Positions 34,918 through 48,110 of a DNA stretch of 64,000 nt are shown here, piece by piece. This DNA comes from Maratus speciosus (lineage: Eukaryota > Arthropoda > Arachnida > Araneae > Salticidae). A program made the position numbers and the translations under genes. How positions within the stretch are numbered: position 1 is the first letter of the stretch; every line of letters begins with the position of its first letter. A model generated the notes under the pieces. That model worked only from the letters and a program-made list of their open reading frames with translations, did not search any database and was not told where the DNA came from. The stretch covers positions 96,863,307 to 96,927,306 of the forward strand of contig OZ010800.1 of NCBI GenBank assembly GCA_963932465.1, written 5' to 3'.

Positions 34918-36504
34918 CAGTGGCGGCCAAAAGTTTCCGGCCAGTTAGATTTTTAAATTTTTTTTGCCAAATCGTTCGAGCGAAGAAGAAGCGCAATCGC
35001 TCCAAAAGTTAGGAATATGCAAATGACCTCTGACCATGTGATCATTTTGATTGGATACTGGAGAGATTTGATGCAAAGGGGAGAAGTTCGAAATTCGCGT
35101 GTGCAAAAGTTTCCGGCCATTTGTCATTCGTTAGTTTTTGCTATCGGTAAAGTGTCTTTTTGGCCGCGTTTGTTAATTAATCAACGTGAATAGTGTAATT
35201 AAAATTAAAAAATGAAAAGTTCAACAATTATTATTCGTAAGCAAGTGATTTGTTTGTCGCTAAAGGGCCAATCCTCTCGTGAGATTGCGGCAAAGTTATC
35301 GATCGGAAAATCTACTGTGAACGATATTAAAATATATATATATAAAGATGGCCATGACCTTCAGGACTTGCCACGGTCCTGTAGACCCCAGAAAGCGACT
35401 ATTCCTGTGGACAGAATTATCAGGAGGAAAGCAGTTGATGACCCTCATAAAAATGCCGCTGTAATATCCCGTGATTTACGGAGTGAAAATATTGCTGAAA
35501 TAAGTCGGTCTACAGTGTCAAGACGCTTACGTGACGTAAGACTTTATGGAAGAGACGGTGTTAAAAAACCTTTCATAAGTAAAAAAAATCAGAGGGCCCG
35601 ACAGGCGTTTGCCAAGGAACACAAAGACTGCGGTCAAGTGAAAACTGGAAAAAAGTACTATTTTCCGATGAACCTAAGTTCAACCTGTTTAGTAGTGATG
35701 GCAGACACTATTTTAGACGACCAGAAAACAAAAGATATGATTCGAGATATGTTATTCCTACAATGAAGCATGGCGGAGGGCACGTTATGCCGTGGGGAGC
35801 ATTTTCTGGAAAAGGCGTCGGTCCGTTAGTTGAAATCCGTGGCAAGATGAACGGTGAAATGTATAAGGATATTTTGCAAAATAATTTGCTGCTTTATTGG
35901 ATAAAAAATTGTGGTCGCAACTATTTGTTTCAGCATGATAACGACCCAAAGCATACATGAAAGCTCGTCAAACAGTGGCTTTTGCACAAAAAAATTCCAC
36001 TTTTGAAATGGCCAGCCCAATCACCCGATCTGAATCCAATAGAAAATCTTTGGAACGAACTTGACAAACGTGTCCGGAATTATAACTATTCCAATTCAGC
36101 AGAATTTTCCCAAAAATTCCAAGAAGAATGGAAAAAATTTACTATAGACAATCTTCAGCCGTTCATTGAATCGATGCCACGTCGCTGCGCTGCAGTACTT
36201 ATTTCTAAAGGTATGACGACAAAATACTAACTGTAAATATTGTTGATTACTTTTATTTTCTAATATAACGCCAATTTTTTCCAAACTTGCCAAGATGGGC
36301 GGAAACTTTTGAGAATCTTCGTTTTCCTTTGCAATTAATTTTGTCAATTAAATTTATTGATATTTATTTGCTATTCCATAAATAAGTTCCTAACTATTAT
36401 GTCAATAAAATGTATAATTATTACTTTGAGATTCCTCTTCATATGGGTATACTTGCAAATTAATCAAAAATTTTATGCTGGCCGGAAACTTTTGACCGCC
36501 ACAG
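34918..36504 (+). mobile_element. Tc1-like DNA transposon, IR/DR type, best preserved in the window
   Basis: The left terminus CAGTGGCGGCCAAAAGTTTC matches the right, in reverse complement, CTGTGGCGGTCAAAAGTTTC. TA follows the right end (36505-36506); the left copy reads TG. Inner motif copies are at 35104-35118 (caaaagtttccggcc) and 36297-36312 (gggcggaaacttttga), again the IR/DR layout. The transposase gene fills most of the interior. With one frameshift and one stop it is inactive but comparatively young. Confidence 0.92.
35212..36230 (+). pseudogene. Tc1-like transposase (DD34E) with one frameshift and one stop
   Basis: It binds element ends and moves them by cut-and-paste in the nucleus. 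The start follows taaaattaaaaa and gives MKSSTIIIRKQV. An N-terminal helix-turn-helix is clear (LKGQSSREIAAKLSIGKSTV, residues ~18-37), with a second paired-like segment to about residue 110. The frame then shifts by one base near 35640. Beyond it come LFSDEPKFNLF (first Asp), HVMPWGAFSGKGVG, FQHDNDPKHT (second Asp) and SPDLNPIENLW (Glu), with 34 residues between the second Asp and the Glu. A TGA stop at 35958-35960 interrupts directly after PKHT. The C-terminus MTTKY ends at 36230. Length about 340 codons, normal for the family. Confidence 0.92.
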
Positions 36505-36506
36505 TA

Positions 36507-39500
36507 TATAGACGACGACTGAAGCATAATTTAAGTGTGGCATTATTTAGTAGACGTTATTACTAAGCAATTGGTAACAAACAGATTTTTATGCTAAGAT
36601 TGGTGGCATAGTTTGGAAGGGAGGTTTCGTTCCATCTCCTGCTTCTGTACTGTTTCAGTTATATATATATACATATACGAGCTAGCGATAATACCAACCT
36701 AATCAGTGATAGCGTTTTCCAACTAACACGTATGCTTTAAAAAAATGCATTGTCAAAGCTAATTAGCTATTTTCACAAAGTGGTTAGTGACGAAAAAATG
36801 GATGCATTCTTGCATTTTGGGAGACAATCAGTGACAACGTGCATTAAAAAAAATGTGAAGTTGCCGTGAGCACATCCCTTTTTGATCTCATAAAAAATTT
36901 GTGTTTTGATTGAAGGATTTCGGGACTTACCAACCTATATTAGTGAATTTTCTGTGATTTAAGAGGAAAGGTACATTAACAAATAGCCCCTTTAAGAAAC
37001 ATTAAGCCCCTTTAAGCCCCTTTAAGAAACATTAAGCCCCTTTAAGTCATTGAGACTAAAATGCAGACATAACAGAATCACTATAACGTTCATTGAACCG
37101 TAACACGCTTCCTTTAAACGTCAAACAAATTACAGAAGTAGCTGACCTGTATATATATGAAGATATTATTTGAAGCTATGGATGTTTTCCAGTTTATTCC
37201 GCCTGACTTCCCCCAGTCTGAATGAACTCGAGCGCAGTTGTCAGTATAGTCGTCAGAATACTGTCTGTGATTTGAAGGAAACGCAGCATAGATCGGAAAA
37301 TAATAGAGAAATTTTTGCTAATATCAGGGAATTTTCCGTTTTTTTTTTATATAAAAATACAGGAAAATTAAAATGAAAATGTTTCCATAATTTACGCATA
37401 TAATTATCTGTTAAAACATATGTTTGCCTTTTTATATAATTAGATGCTTATTACTTATAAATTTATAAATAAGCATTTAAAACTCTCGTGTTATTACAAT
37501 AATGCATTTATGTGACTTTTATTTCATTATACCTTTTTACACACAGGTGCGCTTAATGAAACCACTAAAAGTCACATGTCAACTGTACGTTATTTTTATG
37601 CAATATGAAAGTTTAATTATAATTATTCGAAACGTATAATTTTATTGGATATATATCATATTAATTATTCTATTAATAATCGTCTTTGTGTACATCTATT
37701 GTTTTGTATTTCTCTTATACAGAATATGTTATTATTCTGCAAAAATGTGAAATAATTAATGAGTGCTATTAATTAAGTTGCTGCATTTTAAGTTATAATT
37801 TTTTCCTAAAAAGCTCTTATGATCCCAAAATATAGTATTGTATATAATCAAATATAGTAAAGTGGGTGCTTCTGTATTTGTTATGGTATGGGTGTAAGAA
37901 TGTTTCTTGCTGCCATTTAAATGAAATCGAAACATGTTTTTTTAACGCTCTCCATATGATGAACTTTCATAAAAAATATTTAATTCCCCCATGAAAATAG
38001 TTTTAGTGTAAAAAAACAAACTAAATATGAAATATGTATGTAGTGATCTTATCAGAAACACGTGCACATGATATGGTCACCATTGTTCCATGTTTCACAA
38101 ATACTAATTTTCTTTCATTTTATAGTGCTGTTCTGCTAAATTAAATAATTTCGATGTAAAATGAACAAGCATGATACTGAATAATTCTTTTTGCTATTCA
38201 AAAGTGGATTTAAAACTGGATTATCCATTAAAAAAGAAGTTGTTAACAAAAGCATTAAAATTTAAGTTCTTATTTAGAAAGCAAACAAAAGCAAAAACAA
38301 AAATATGAAATCATTCTATAGAAATGTAAAAGATAAAAATTAGAAGGCTAAAGCAAATGACTGTCGCAATTGGAACAAATAAAAATGTCATATTAGGAGG
38401 AAGTCAGCTTTTACGAAAATCATTTGTTTATGAACAACTCGTAAAACATATGCCATCAATGACAGCACATATCCAAAGAGTATTAAAAACTGAACAAAGT
38501 GTAATCATATTTATGATAAAAGTCTTTTAAAAACATGCATAAAAAGGAAACATATCAGATAAACACGTAAAGAAGTCGCATGGTTAATACAAAACAGGTA
38601 ACTGGCGTCACATTGCACAGCCTGGCTGATGAGTAAATGATCACATGATACACTACGAGCTTTCTTCAAAGCATGCTGATGCTATCTAGCCGATTCTTTG
38701 GATAGCAAATTTCCAACAAAGGAATTTAGGGTTCATATCAGGAACCTGGCCATGACAGGAGCACCCGCCATACTTAAATAAGGTAGATAAATGCGCCAAA
38801 GTCATGTTAGAATAACACTTTATAATAACGAAAACCTTTATAGATTACTCTAAATAAAATTATCATAATGTTACTTCTAGTGCAAAGAAAATAAGGAAAA
38901 CTTAAAAAAGCTCAGAGGTACCGTTTCGAATTGCTGCAAAGTTTTGTCCCTAGTTGCGCAAATTTTGCGATCAACACTGACTTATTCTAATGAATTAGTT
39001 ATTTCATACATATTTTAACATATGTATGTAGTTTATACTTTGTATTTAGCTTTTGAACATATCGCATGATATTTGGGTCCCTCGTGACCCATAGCGCAAA
39101 AGAATAGAACTCCCGCAGTGGCATTACCGGTTCGAATTTCCTTGACTCCATTGCACACACATAATGTGTAGTTGCCGACTGTAGTCGTTTTCTACTGTGG
39201 TGCATCTATAATAAAGGTATCATCTTATGCATTGGTTTGGAACATGGTTAAGAAGATGTATAAAAAAAAAAAAATAAATGTGTAACTGGACTTTTTCATA
39301 GATTATGCAATAAAGATCAATCGACTCAAAACAAAACAAAATAAAACAAATAATATAGGTAAACAACTAAAATTGTTTACAAATATTGATTTTTTTTTTA
39401 AATTTTGAAACAGAATGACTGATTAAACTATGTATTTTAATACACATTTCAATAATCAAAGGCAAGTAAATATTAGTTTAGCTATTTCTAACATTTTCTT

Positions 39501-40800
39501 ATTAAGAGGCTTTTTCTTAATTAAGAATTTGTGCATCAAACACTGACATTTTCCATTACTTCAATACAAGAAAACATACTTGACAAAATACGTAATTGGT
39601 CACACCGACTTTGTTTATATAATTGTTATAAAATCACCTTGAATATTCTCTTTCTTCTTTTTTTAAAAATTTGTAATTATTTCTAAAAGCTTTATTAACT
39701 AATGAAGCTTAGTAATTAAAGTTTAAGACTAAGTAGAGGTTGGCATGAGAGCACTTTAGATATTCATAATTATTTTTTCTTAGCTTTTTGAGCTTCAAAT
39801 AATAAAGTACAAAAAACAACTTGTATGTTAAATAGCTTCTCGAAATGATTGAATTTTGAAGTACTACTTAAATGTCAAGATAAAACAAACTTGCGTATAC
39901 TTTATCTAAAAATAATTATTTGTTAAAAATGTCAAATCAGATTAACAAAGTTTAGAATAAATTTTATTTTATTTGAAAGTTGATTACAGTATATTCAGTT
40001 ATCATCAAACAAAATTTATGGATGTCTTTCAAACTGAGACAGCATTAATTGAAATATAACCTTCTGCATTTCTGAACTCACACAAACATATCAACAACAA
40101 CATAAAAAATCAATAATTTTTACTTTTATATCTCATGAGTGTCAAGAAGCAGTTATTGAAAAATAATGATAAATGTCACGCATTATAATAATTTCCTTCT
40201 TTTACGAAAACACAGTCTAAATTGTGTTTCAAAGAAAATAAAGTGTCTCGAGAGTAAAAGTTTTTTTTTCAAAAGAATAAAATAGCAAATAAAAAAAAAT
40301 ATTGCATGACAATGCCAAGTAAAAGAAAAGGAATATCTCATAAATTTATCAAAAAATCAGATTTATTTATAGAAAGCTTTTTAATTCAAAGATTTATGAT
40401 AGATTTGGATATTTAGCATAAAGTTACACATAAAGTTCTAAAAAAGGTAATATATAAAACATATAAATGGTCAATTGCGAGCATTACTCGCGCTCTGAGG
40501 GTTCCGAACAAAAAATTGTGAATTATTAACTCTTAAATGCGCGATTTTTTATATTGTTTCGAAAAAAATATATATGATTCTCTGAAAGGTTTATTACACT
40601 GGAAAAATAATGAAAAAAATCAGAGATACATTCCTCATATAATACGTCAATCTTTTCTTCTGTTGCACATCTGCAATATAAGTAAAAACTACTGTCGTGT
40701 GTCTGTTTTACGCTAAATATTGCAAATTAATAAATATTTTAATAAATATGTTTCCAAATACCTTAATATATACAATTATTTATTTTATAAAACTTAACCT
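36507..40800. other. AT-rich intergenic DNA with few features
   Basis: Apart from the small minisatellite at 36985 and a lone TTAACTCTTAAATGCG at 40528 (it resembles the left end of the piggyBac-like MITE at 11332 but has no right partner), I see nothing. A B-box-like GGTTCGAATTTCC at 39129 lacks a convincing A box. Confidence 0.45.
36985..37046. repeat. Short tandem duplication (GCCCCTTTAAG words)
   Basis: The phrase gcccctttaagaaacattaa, then gcccctttaag, occurs twice in a row. Confidence 0.9.
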
Positions 40801-40804
40801 TTAA

Positions 40805-41041
40805 CCCTTTAATTCTCATGATAGAATACGTTCTAGAAATTACGTAGTTTGGAGAATCCGACGTAACACCAGAAAGTTTCAATGGTTAATTTCTCTCTAT
40901 TTAAATACGGAATGTATGTTATTAATTAAGCAAATATTGCTATTTTAATTTTCTGGTGTGAATTAGGTATATACGAATAAAAAAAATCTATTAAATTAAA
41001 ACATTGTTCTTTGCGTATATGCAAAGCTGCCCACTAAAGGG
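40805..41041. mobile_element. piggyBac-like MITE (TTAA target, CCCTTTA ends)
   Basis: TTAA is at 40801-40804 and 41042-41045. The left end is CCCTTTAATTCTCATG and the right, in reverse complement, CCCTTTAGTGGGCAG. The terminal match is short (about 8 bp), so the call rests on the TTAA sites and CCC ends. 237 bp, no coding content. Confidence 0.5.
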
Positions 41042-41432
41042 TTAAATGTATTATTAAAAAAATCGTTGCTAAAAGAATAATAAGACACTGGAAAAAACTA
41101 TACAACGTAGGGTTGGGTATAGCTGTATATTCTAGAAAAGTATAAATGGGTATGCCATGAAAGTACAAAGAGATATGAAGCCTAAATAATATCAGATATT
41201 GCTATTCTGTATAACTATTTTTTTTAATCTTATCCTAATCTGTTTATGATGAACTTAATTCGGTATTGATAATAAAAGTAGTGCATATATAAACTTCATT
41301 TGGCATTTCATAAAACTAAATTCAGCGTAGTAATAATCTTTTCTTTTTACAGTGTATCAAAAACAAAACCCTTGATCAAAGTTTAAACTTGGCATGGTAG
41401 TCCAGGCAATAGAGACCGTATAGGGACTCAAC

Positions 41433-41620
41433 CAGGGATGTAGTGGAGGGTATACGGGAGTATACGCCGTATACCCTCTGGATTTTTTTAAGGAACACCG
41501 TATACCCTCTGTTTCTCAAGAAAGCTATAGTATATACATTCTAGGGTATACGCTCTGCCTTGAGCGTATACCCTCTGCTTAGAGCGTATACCCTCTGTTT
41601 TTTTTACGACTACACCACTG
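41433..41620. mobile_element. hAT-like MITE with repeated GGGTATACG motif
   Basis: An 8-bp target duplication with one mismatch flanks it: gactcaac (41425-41432) and gactctac (41621-41628). Termini are CAGGGATGTAGTGG (left) and, in reverse complement, CAGTGGTGTAGTCG (right). Both the 8-bp target and the CAGNGGNGTAG ends are typical of hAT elements. The 188-bp interior is built from six or more copies of GTATACCCTCTG or its complement, so it forms multiple hairpins. Confidence 0.78.
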
Positions 41621-41654
41621 GACTCTACCTAGCAAAATTCACGGTAGTTCTGGA

Positions 41655-43290
41655 AAAAGGCCTTCTATATGTTTTTGGGGTCGCTGAATCCGAATTTTTA
41701 ACTTCTCACCAAAATTTCCCACGGCACCCCCCCCCCCTACCAATTTTGGTAAAATGCCCCCCAAAAAGGTTTTTATTAAGAAATCAATTTTTTTATCAGG
41801 GAAAAAATATCTAGAAATTCAGAAAGTAGACAAAATTTGCAACAAATAAGATACATGACATTATGACGTAGATGAATGGGAGGGGCATCTGCCTCGGAAA
41901 ATGCGCCCCGGTGCTGTATGGACTAGGTTGCACAATTTCACATAACCACTCACATCATTTGCATTCGCCCTACCGTCTCACCTCCGAACTTTCCCTATAA
42001 TGTTTACTTTAAGGTTTTTGGGTTTCTGAATCCGAGTCTTTAACTTTCCTCAAAATTTTCTCCCCCCCCCAAAAAAACTAGTTGTTTTTAATAAATTTTT
42101 TATTGTTTTAGGGGACAAGTTTGTAGAAATTCAGAAAGTAGACAAAATTTGCAACAAATTGGATTGTGTAGATTTAAAACGAATAGAATACAGTTTTCCT
42201 TTTATTAAATAGAATAAAATTGAGTAAAAAAAAAAGTACCTTTGATTTCTTGATTCAGACTCCACTGGCGTTCAAAACTTTATGATAGAAGAATTTTATT
42301 CCTTGTTGCAGAATACTTGAGTTTAAATAACTATTAGATGCTTCCGACTTGCCTTGAATATTGTAGAATATTAAAGATTTGAATACGTAAAATTAATTTA
42401 CTCACAACTACTAATAAAAGAGAATAAGATTGGTATTTTTACATTTTAATCGAATCGAATTTGACTTTCACATCTTAGATTTCAGAATCACAACATTGGA
42501 ATGTTCTATCACAGGTCCGCACATGATCATCAAAATACAGAATAAAATTTATCTAATAAAAGAAAATAAAACAAGATTAATATGCATATAATACAGAAAA
42601 AGGATAATAGGAATTTTAAAATTAAAAAAAAGAGTTAAAATAATAAGAATAAAAATTGAATAAAGTCTTCTACATTTAAGGCAGAGAAAACCAGTCATTT
42701 TCAATTCTCGTAGTGCTGCCATCTATATCTATCATTCAGTATTAAAGTCTCTGCTCATAAGAAATCATACAAGGATATATGACATTATGACGTAGGATGA
42801 ATGGGTAGGGAGAGGGTTGCCTCTGAACACGCACTGCGGCACTACGTGTACCAAGTTATGCAAGTCCAGGCGATAGGGGATTTTACCTGGAAAAATTAAT
42901 ACTAGTTCTGGATCTCGACTCACTTTATGTTTTTTGGGTCGCTGAATCCGAATTTGTTACTTCCCACCAAAATTTCACCCGGCAATCCCCCCCCCCCCCA
43001 AAAAAAAAAAAAAAAAAAATATTTTTTGAAAAAAATTGGTTTTTGAGAACAGGGCGCGGGGAATGTTCCGAGGCATCACCCCCTCTCCCCGTTTATCCTA
43101 CGTGATAATGTCATATATCCTATTTGTCGCAAATTTTGTCTACTTTATGAATTTCTACGTACTTTCCCCCTAAAACAATAAAAAAAAATTAATTTAAAAA
43201 CTACTATTTTGGAGGGGTTGCGGGGAGAAATTTTAGGGAAAGTTAAAATTTCGGATTCAGAGACCCGAAAAACTTAAAGTAAACCTTATT
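41655..43290. repeat. Foldback cluster with homopolymer C and A runs
   Basis: The phrase gggtcgctgaatccgaattt, with a following ttc.caccaaaatttc.cccggca and a run of C, occurs at 41679, 42020 (diverged) and 42938, and inverted at 43221-43262. A second phrase, gaaattcagaaagtagacaa then aatttgcaacaaat, occurs at 41813 and 42127 and inverted at 43127-43165. A third, gacattatgacgtagatgaa, occurs at 41858 and 42781 and inverted at 43091-43116. Direct and inverted copies over 1.6 kb suggest several rounds of insertion or rearrangement of one foldback element. No coding content. Confidence 0.65.
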
Positions 43291-44899
43291 TACTATTGCA
43301 TAGGTGATCGCAAATATTATTTTATTATTAAATTTATTATTAGCCCCCTAATTGTCCCCCTGACTAAATCTTCACCAAGAAATATGAAATCAAGCATTCT
43401 CTTTTCATCCCAGAAGTTCAAGAACAATTCGCCAATAATTTTTGTAAATATTCGACAAAACGTGTGCAATCGAAAGCTTCCATTTTACCTTCCATTTGTC
43501 CCTGTACCTTAACTTTTGGAGGTCAGTGAATTAGGATACGTAAAAAACCAACTAAATTTATAAATAGTGTTATTTTTTAACATAAATAATATTGAAAATT
43601 GAAATTGAAAAGCAATGAGGGATAAAAGAAGACATCTTGGAATATATAAAAAAAGAAACATAACCAGAATTTATATAAAATAAAGATCAACTACAACTTT
43701 GAAAACCTGAAGATCTGAGACTGGACCAAATTAATCAGATGAGAAAAACAAATTAGGAAACATCTAAAATGATAGTAATTTATTAAGTCTTTATTCTTAT
43801 CTTCTTTGAATACTTTACAAGAAGACCAATTATATATTCGAAAATAGTTAAGCTAGGATCGGATATAGCTGAAGATATCGCTGAGCAGTGAAATAAAAGC
43901 AAAATGTAGGTTCGTTCCGGAGTGGAAATAAAGTAAAGATAAGATATTTTCAGAAAAAAGCGACGCTAAATATCTGATTCTTTCTGCGTTTCTTTCATAT
44001 ACAAGTTACCCATAATTAAACAAACTGTACTCAGGGAGATTTGCAGTACGATCTAATTTCGAGAAAAGAGCCAAATATTGCATGATTAAAGAAGACGCGA
44101 GAGGAAGTATTTAGTAAAAGAAAACTAAAAAAATTTCAAAACCAATACTAAAATAAAATTACATTTTATTTAGCATATTAACAACTTTATTTTTGGGTAC
44201 TCATCGCATCTTCATTTATAGCGCCAAAACTAAGTTCTTTCGAAATTTTTATGAATGGCCATCAGTTGTTACTTTCAAGACTAATTTGACTGCATTAAGT
44301 ATGATTTTCGACTTTTTGTTCATTAAACCGTCCATAATTTTGTAACAAACAATCGTATCGACTTACGGATGGTGTCATTCAATTCAGTATTTAAAAATAT
44401 ATAATGAACGATACCTCACTCGACTTACTTAAAATGTTTTGAGATTCACTCTTCTCTTATTTAGAATGCAATCCGTTTGCCCCTCTTAAAACATATTAAA
44501 ACAATTTTTTTAGGGGAAAGGGGGGAGGGCTTCATTTCTAATGCCAAAACGAAGTTCTTCCGAAATTTTGGTGAGCGGACGCCAGTTGTTGTATATTACC
44601 CAATTTTTGGTCGGAAATGTTTACTTGTGACTTGATAGCATACGAAAAATCTATATTCCGTTTTCAAAAATCAGCGGTAGTTAAAGAAGCTTTGTTATTT
44701 TAAATGCTTCCTTAAATATCAGTATCTGATACACTGAGCATCACTCTGTGATTTTTTTAATTCTGCGATGTATTGCATTGAAAAAAAGTGTTATTTCTTT
44801 TTTATTTAAGCGTATTTATTTCTACATGAAAATGTCGTTTCTACTTTCTAAAAATGATAATAACCCATACTAAATATTCGTTTTTTGAGCTTTTTATTT
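43291..44899. other. Intergenic DNA with a local direct duplication
   Basis: The likely 3' end of the Helitron should lie near the right edge of this stretch, but I could not find a convincing terminal hairpin with a CTRR end. Confidence 0.4.
44209..44591. repeat. Imperfect direct repeat, ~60-bp copies 320 bp apart
   Basis: cttcatttatagcgccaaaa followed by ctaagttctttcgaaatttt and a ...ccatcagttgtta end (44209-44270) matches cttcatttctaatgccaaaa onward (44529-44591). Confidence 0.65.
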
Positions 44900-45039
44900 A
44901 TTTACAAATCTATATCCCTTTTTTAGTACTTTCCAGTAAACCATTTTGTTACGTATTTCTGCAGTCTTTTAAATACTAAATTGATTATCAATTGTTGGTG
45001 TATTCAGTACTTCTTTCCATACAACATTATGAGTGTGAT

Positions 45040-46612
45040 GAGTATTTTCTGCAGGTAGAAGTACCTTTAAGTTGTTTTGCCTCTTAACACTGGAAAGAGC
45101 AACGTAGAGCATCCCATGCATAAAAACAGGTGTCCGTGTCCAACAAATTCGAAGGTCTGACCTTGAGCTTTATGTATAGTTATTGCAAATGCTGGCCGCA
45201 CAGGAAATTGATGCCTTTGCATCGTGCATCCAAGTTGACCTCTACTTGAATCGAGAGTTATTCACGGAATATGTACTTCGATACCTGAATATTCTCCTGT
45301 GATTATTTTTGCTTTGACTATGTTATTACAAAGATCTTTAACAATTAGTGTTACAACCTTGGTCCATTGCAAAGGCCTTTTGAAACATTTAAATTGCGCA
45401 ATAGTATGATTATTACGTTGTTTTTAAGCTTCAACTTATGAGGTGGCAAATCAGCTATTTCGATGGAATTGAGAAATTCCGTCGTAAACTGGACTGCTTC
45501 TTCAGGTTCATCTTTGAAGGAACCGTAGCTGTGGTAGATTTCATACTCTCCATGAAGCTTTTCGATAATTTCGGCGTTAATTTTGCTGACATCTTTGTTT
45601 AACGCCGCAAGAATAGCTCGATCCTTCATTTCTTCATAATTTCCTTTCTTTAAGCAGTTTGCAAAGACTTCATTTATGAGATGACCATTTGAAAATTTAC
45701 TTATGGGTAGTTCGATTTCACCCATCGCGTTCTCAGATAGCTCCCCATTTCCAAGTTTCAAAAGATATTTGGCAAATTCTCTTTGTTCCGGATCATTGCG
45801 CATGTTATCTGTTTATGAAATTTAATTGAAGTGGCGCCACAGGTCACATTTTTTGATTGATAAATACAATATTCCACTTCTGTTTGCTCGTAGTTGGACG
45901 GGTAGACATGACGGAAGTCCTCACCTAGGACGATAATCTTTACACCAAATGGCAAAATTGCATTTCCAATAGAGCGCAGAAATTGATATATGTTGTGAAG
46001 TCCGTATTCCGGCAGCATAGGAGCTTCATCCATCAAACATAAATCAACTTTGCTGATTTCGACTGCTTTAGCGGATCTAGGATTGATGTTGGAAATTGAA
46101 TCCGATGTCAATGGAACTTTAAGTCCATAAGTCTTGTGTGAAGTACTTCCACCAGGTAGCAGAATAGAAGCAATCCCAGGGAATGCCATGCACTTTACTT
46201 TATGCTTTTCTCCTGAAAGGATGTAATAAAGAGTTTTGTATACAAAAGTCTTTTCAGTGGCTCCAAATCCATCAATAAAGCAACATTTTGATCGAGGGGT
46301 TGAATCATTTACTGAATGTAAGATGGTATCAACAATTTTAATTTGTCTCCCTTTAAGAAGTTTATACATATGTTCTCCAATAGAAATAGACTCATTGGTG
46401 TTCATAGTTTCTTCATTTACCACGTTCTCGCATTCAACAATATCGTCCGTACCAAGTTGATGAACCCAGTATAGAAAATTCCTACCTTCAGTAGCTTCTG
46501 TATTTAACTTGAATGCGATAATTCGATAAGCACGCTTAAGCGCTTCTTCGACAGAATTAAACATCCGTTCTGTTTCTCGGATGAAGTCTTCAGCCAAATG
46601 TTTCTTAAGCAT
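45040..46612 (-). pseudogene. Helitron RepHel pseudogene: Pif1-type helicase part
   Basis: An open block of 284 codons (45758-46612) contains the Walker A region GFGATEKT (residues 115-122; family form GPGGTGKT), Walker B LCLMDEAPML (191-200) and motif III VLGEDFRHVYP (228-238). A frameshifted 150-codon block (45351-45803) continues with AILAALNKDV, LPPHKLKLKNNV and LLRNLNVSKGLCNG. Downstream fragments give the last helicase motif, ITIHKAQGQTFE, near 45165. The altered Walker A (Gly to Glu before Lys-Thr, and Pro to Phe) would be expected to impair ATP binding, consistent with a dead copy. Confidence 0.9.
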
Positions 46613-48110
46613 TTTTCATAGGCGTCTTGGATTTTCAGGAGATCCAAAAATGAGAATCTGTGTAAACAACGTTCTCATGACTTAAGGCATCTTCGACTTA
46701 GCAGATTCTCGCAGACTTTCAATCCATTGTTGGTAATCGTAAGTTAGTCCACGAACCAAACAAACTTGTTTATATGATGCATATGTAATGACATCAACTG
46801 TTAGGATATCTTCAAAGCTTGTTCCATTCTTAACTTGGTACAGTCGTAGTGGAAGAGTTCTTGCTGGGAGATGAAATTTACGTTATGTATTCGACCAATA
46901 ATACGTAAACGGCGATTTATCTGAATCAATTCTCTGGATTTTCCATCCCATTTGAAGTATTCAGGAATTTGCCAATAGTAGTTATATATAACTTCTTGAG
47001 AATTTCCATTCAGAAGATTATTTTCTTCTGTTTGTATTAGGCCTCGATTATGCCGGAAATATGCCTCTAATGTTGAACCTCTATGACCAGTATCTGTTAA
47101 ATCTTCTTGTGCTAGATCAATGTTTGAAATTCGAAATTGAACTGGTAAATGGATATCTAAGCGTTGAATAGAATGGCTTTTCTTTTGAATCTCGTTGCCA
47201 AATAATCGCCAACATGCTTCTGGTGGAGTGATACATCGACCTTCAATATAGGTGTCTACGTCATTGTATATAAGTTTTCTTTTGCTTTCAACGATTCTTA
47301 TTGTTGCACAATCATATCCTTTCATGATATATTTGTAGAGATATTTTATAGCAAGAATATTTCCTACAAATTCAACGTTTATATGACACTTGTATCTCTT
47401 CAACGGATAAGCATTGTATGGAGCTATGTGACGGTTACCTCTTGTTATTTTGCAAGCATTTATATCCTTTCGATAAACAGTCCTCGTGCAAAAATTCTAA
47501 ACTATGTTGATATAACTGTGGATTATATCTACGTCAATAACTTGGTTTTTCATCGTCCGCTAAAGATGTCATTTCGTTAAAAATTTTAGGATAGTTGAAG
47601 CGACATTTCATGCACTCATTTTTATTAATCATACACGGTGCATTTGGGTTTAGTTTCCCACACGGATTGTGAATCTTACATTTTAGCACCAGATTTCGTA
47701 ATTCAGGGTCATTATTAATGGGAATTGCCGCTGAAATCAGGTCATCAAGTTCCTCTGGGTTACGGAATATATCTTCAGGAGTCATAATCAGCACCAGATG
47801 CATATGTGGGAGGCCACGTTTCCGGAATTCTATTGTATAAACGTAAGCGGCAACCTTTCCAAATACTTGTTTTTGTCCAATTCTTCAATAATATCATCGA
47901 ATTTAATTTTACAAACTCTAGCGACGAGATCAGGTCTATCTTGAGCAGGTTCCTCATGCATTATTCCATTTTCCAAGACAACTCTTGATGCCTCTTTAAT
48001 TTCAGGCCATTCAGGATTTGATGCCACAGTGATAAAGAAATCTGGCGATCCATATCTGTAGACAATGGCCATCGCATCTTCGAACTGTTCAACATAGTAT
48101 CGCGTCGATC
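46613..48110 (-). pseudogene. Helitron RepHel pseudogene: HUH/Y2 Rep nuclease part
   Basis: The block DAMAIVYRYGSPDFFITVAS begins near 48075. It is followed by RPDLVARVCKIKF and, after a frame change, YTIEFRKRGLPHMHLVLI; the His-Met-His codons lie at 47799-47807 and form the HUH metal-binding motif. A cysteine-containing stretch (CKIHNPCG, CMKCRFNYP) follows, as in the family. After another frame change, 46801-47403 carries AIKYLYKYIMKGYD, the tyrosine motif with the two catalytic Tyr positions, then the TPPEACWRLFG and QLDIHLP-like blocks. The last ~60 codons (CLVRGLTYDYQQWIESL) lead into the helicase. Confidence 0.88.

Noticed and set aside
39050..39160. tRNA-like segment with GGTTCGAATTTCC
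   Set aside because: Only a B-box-like word is present; no A box, no cloverleaf fold and no SINE body.
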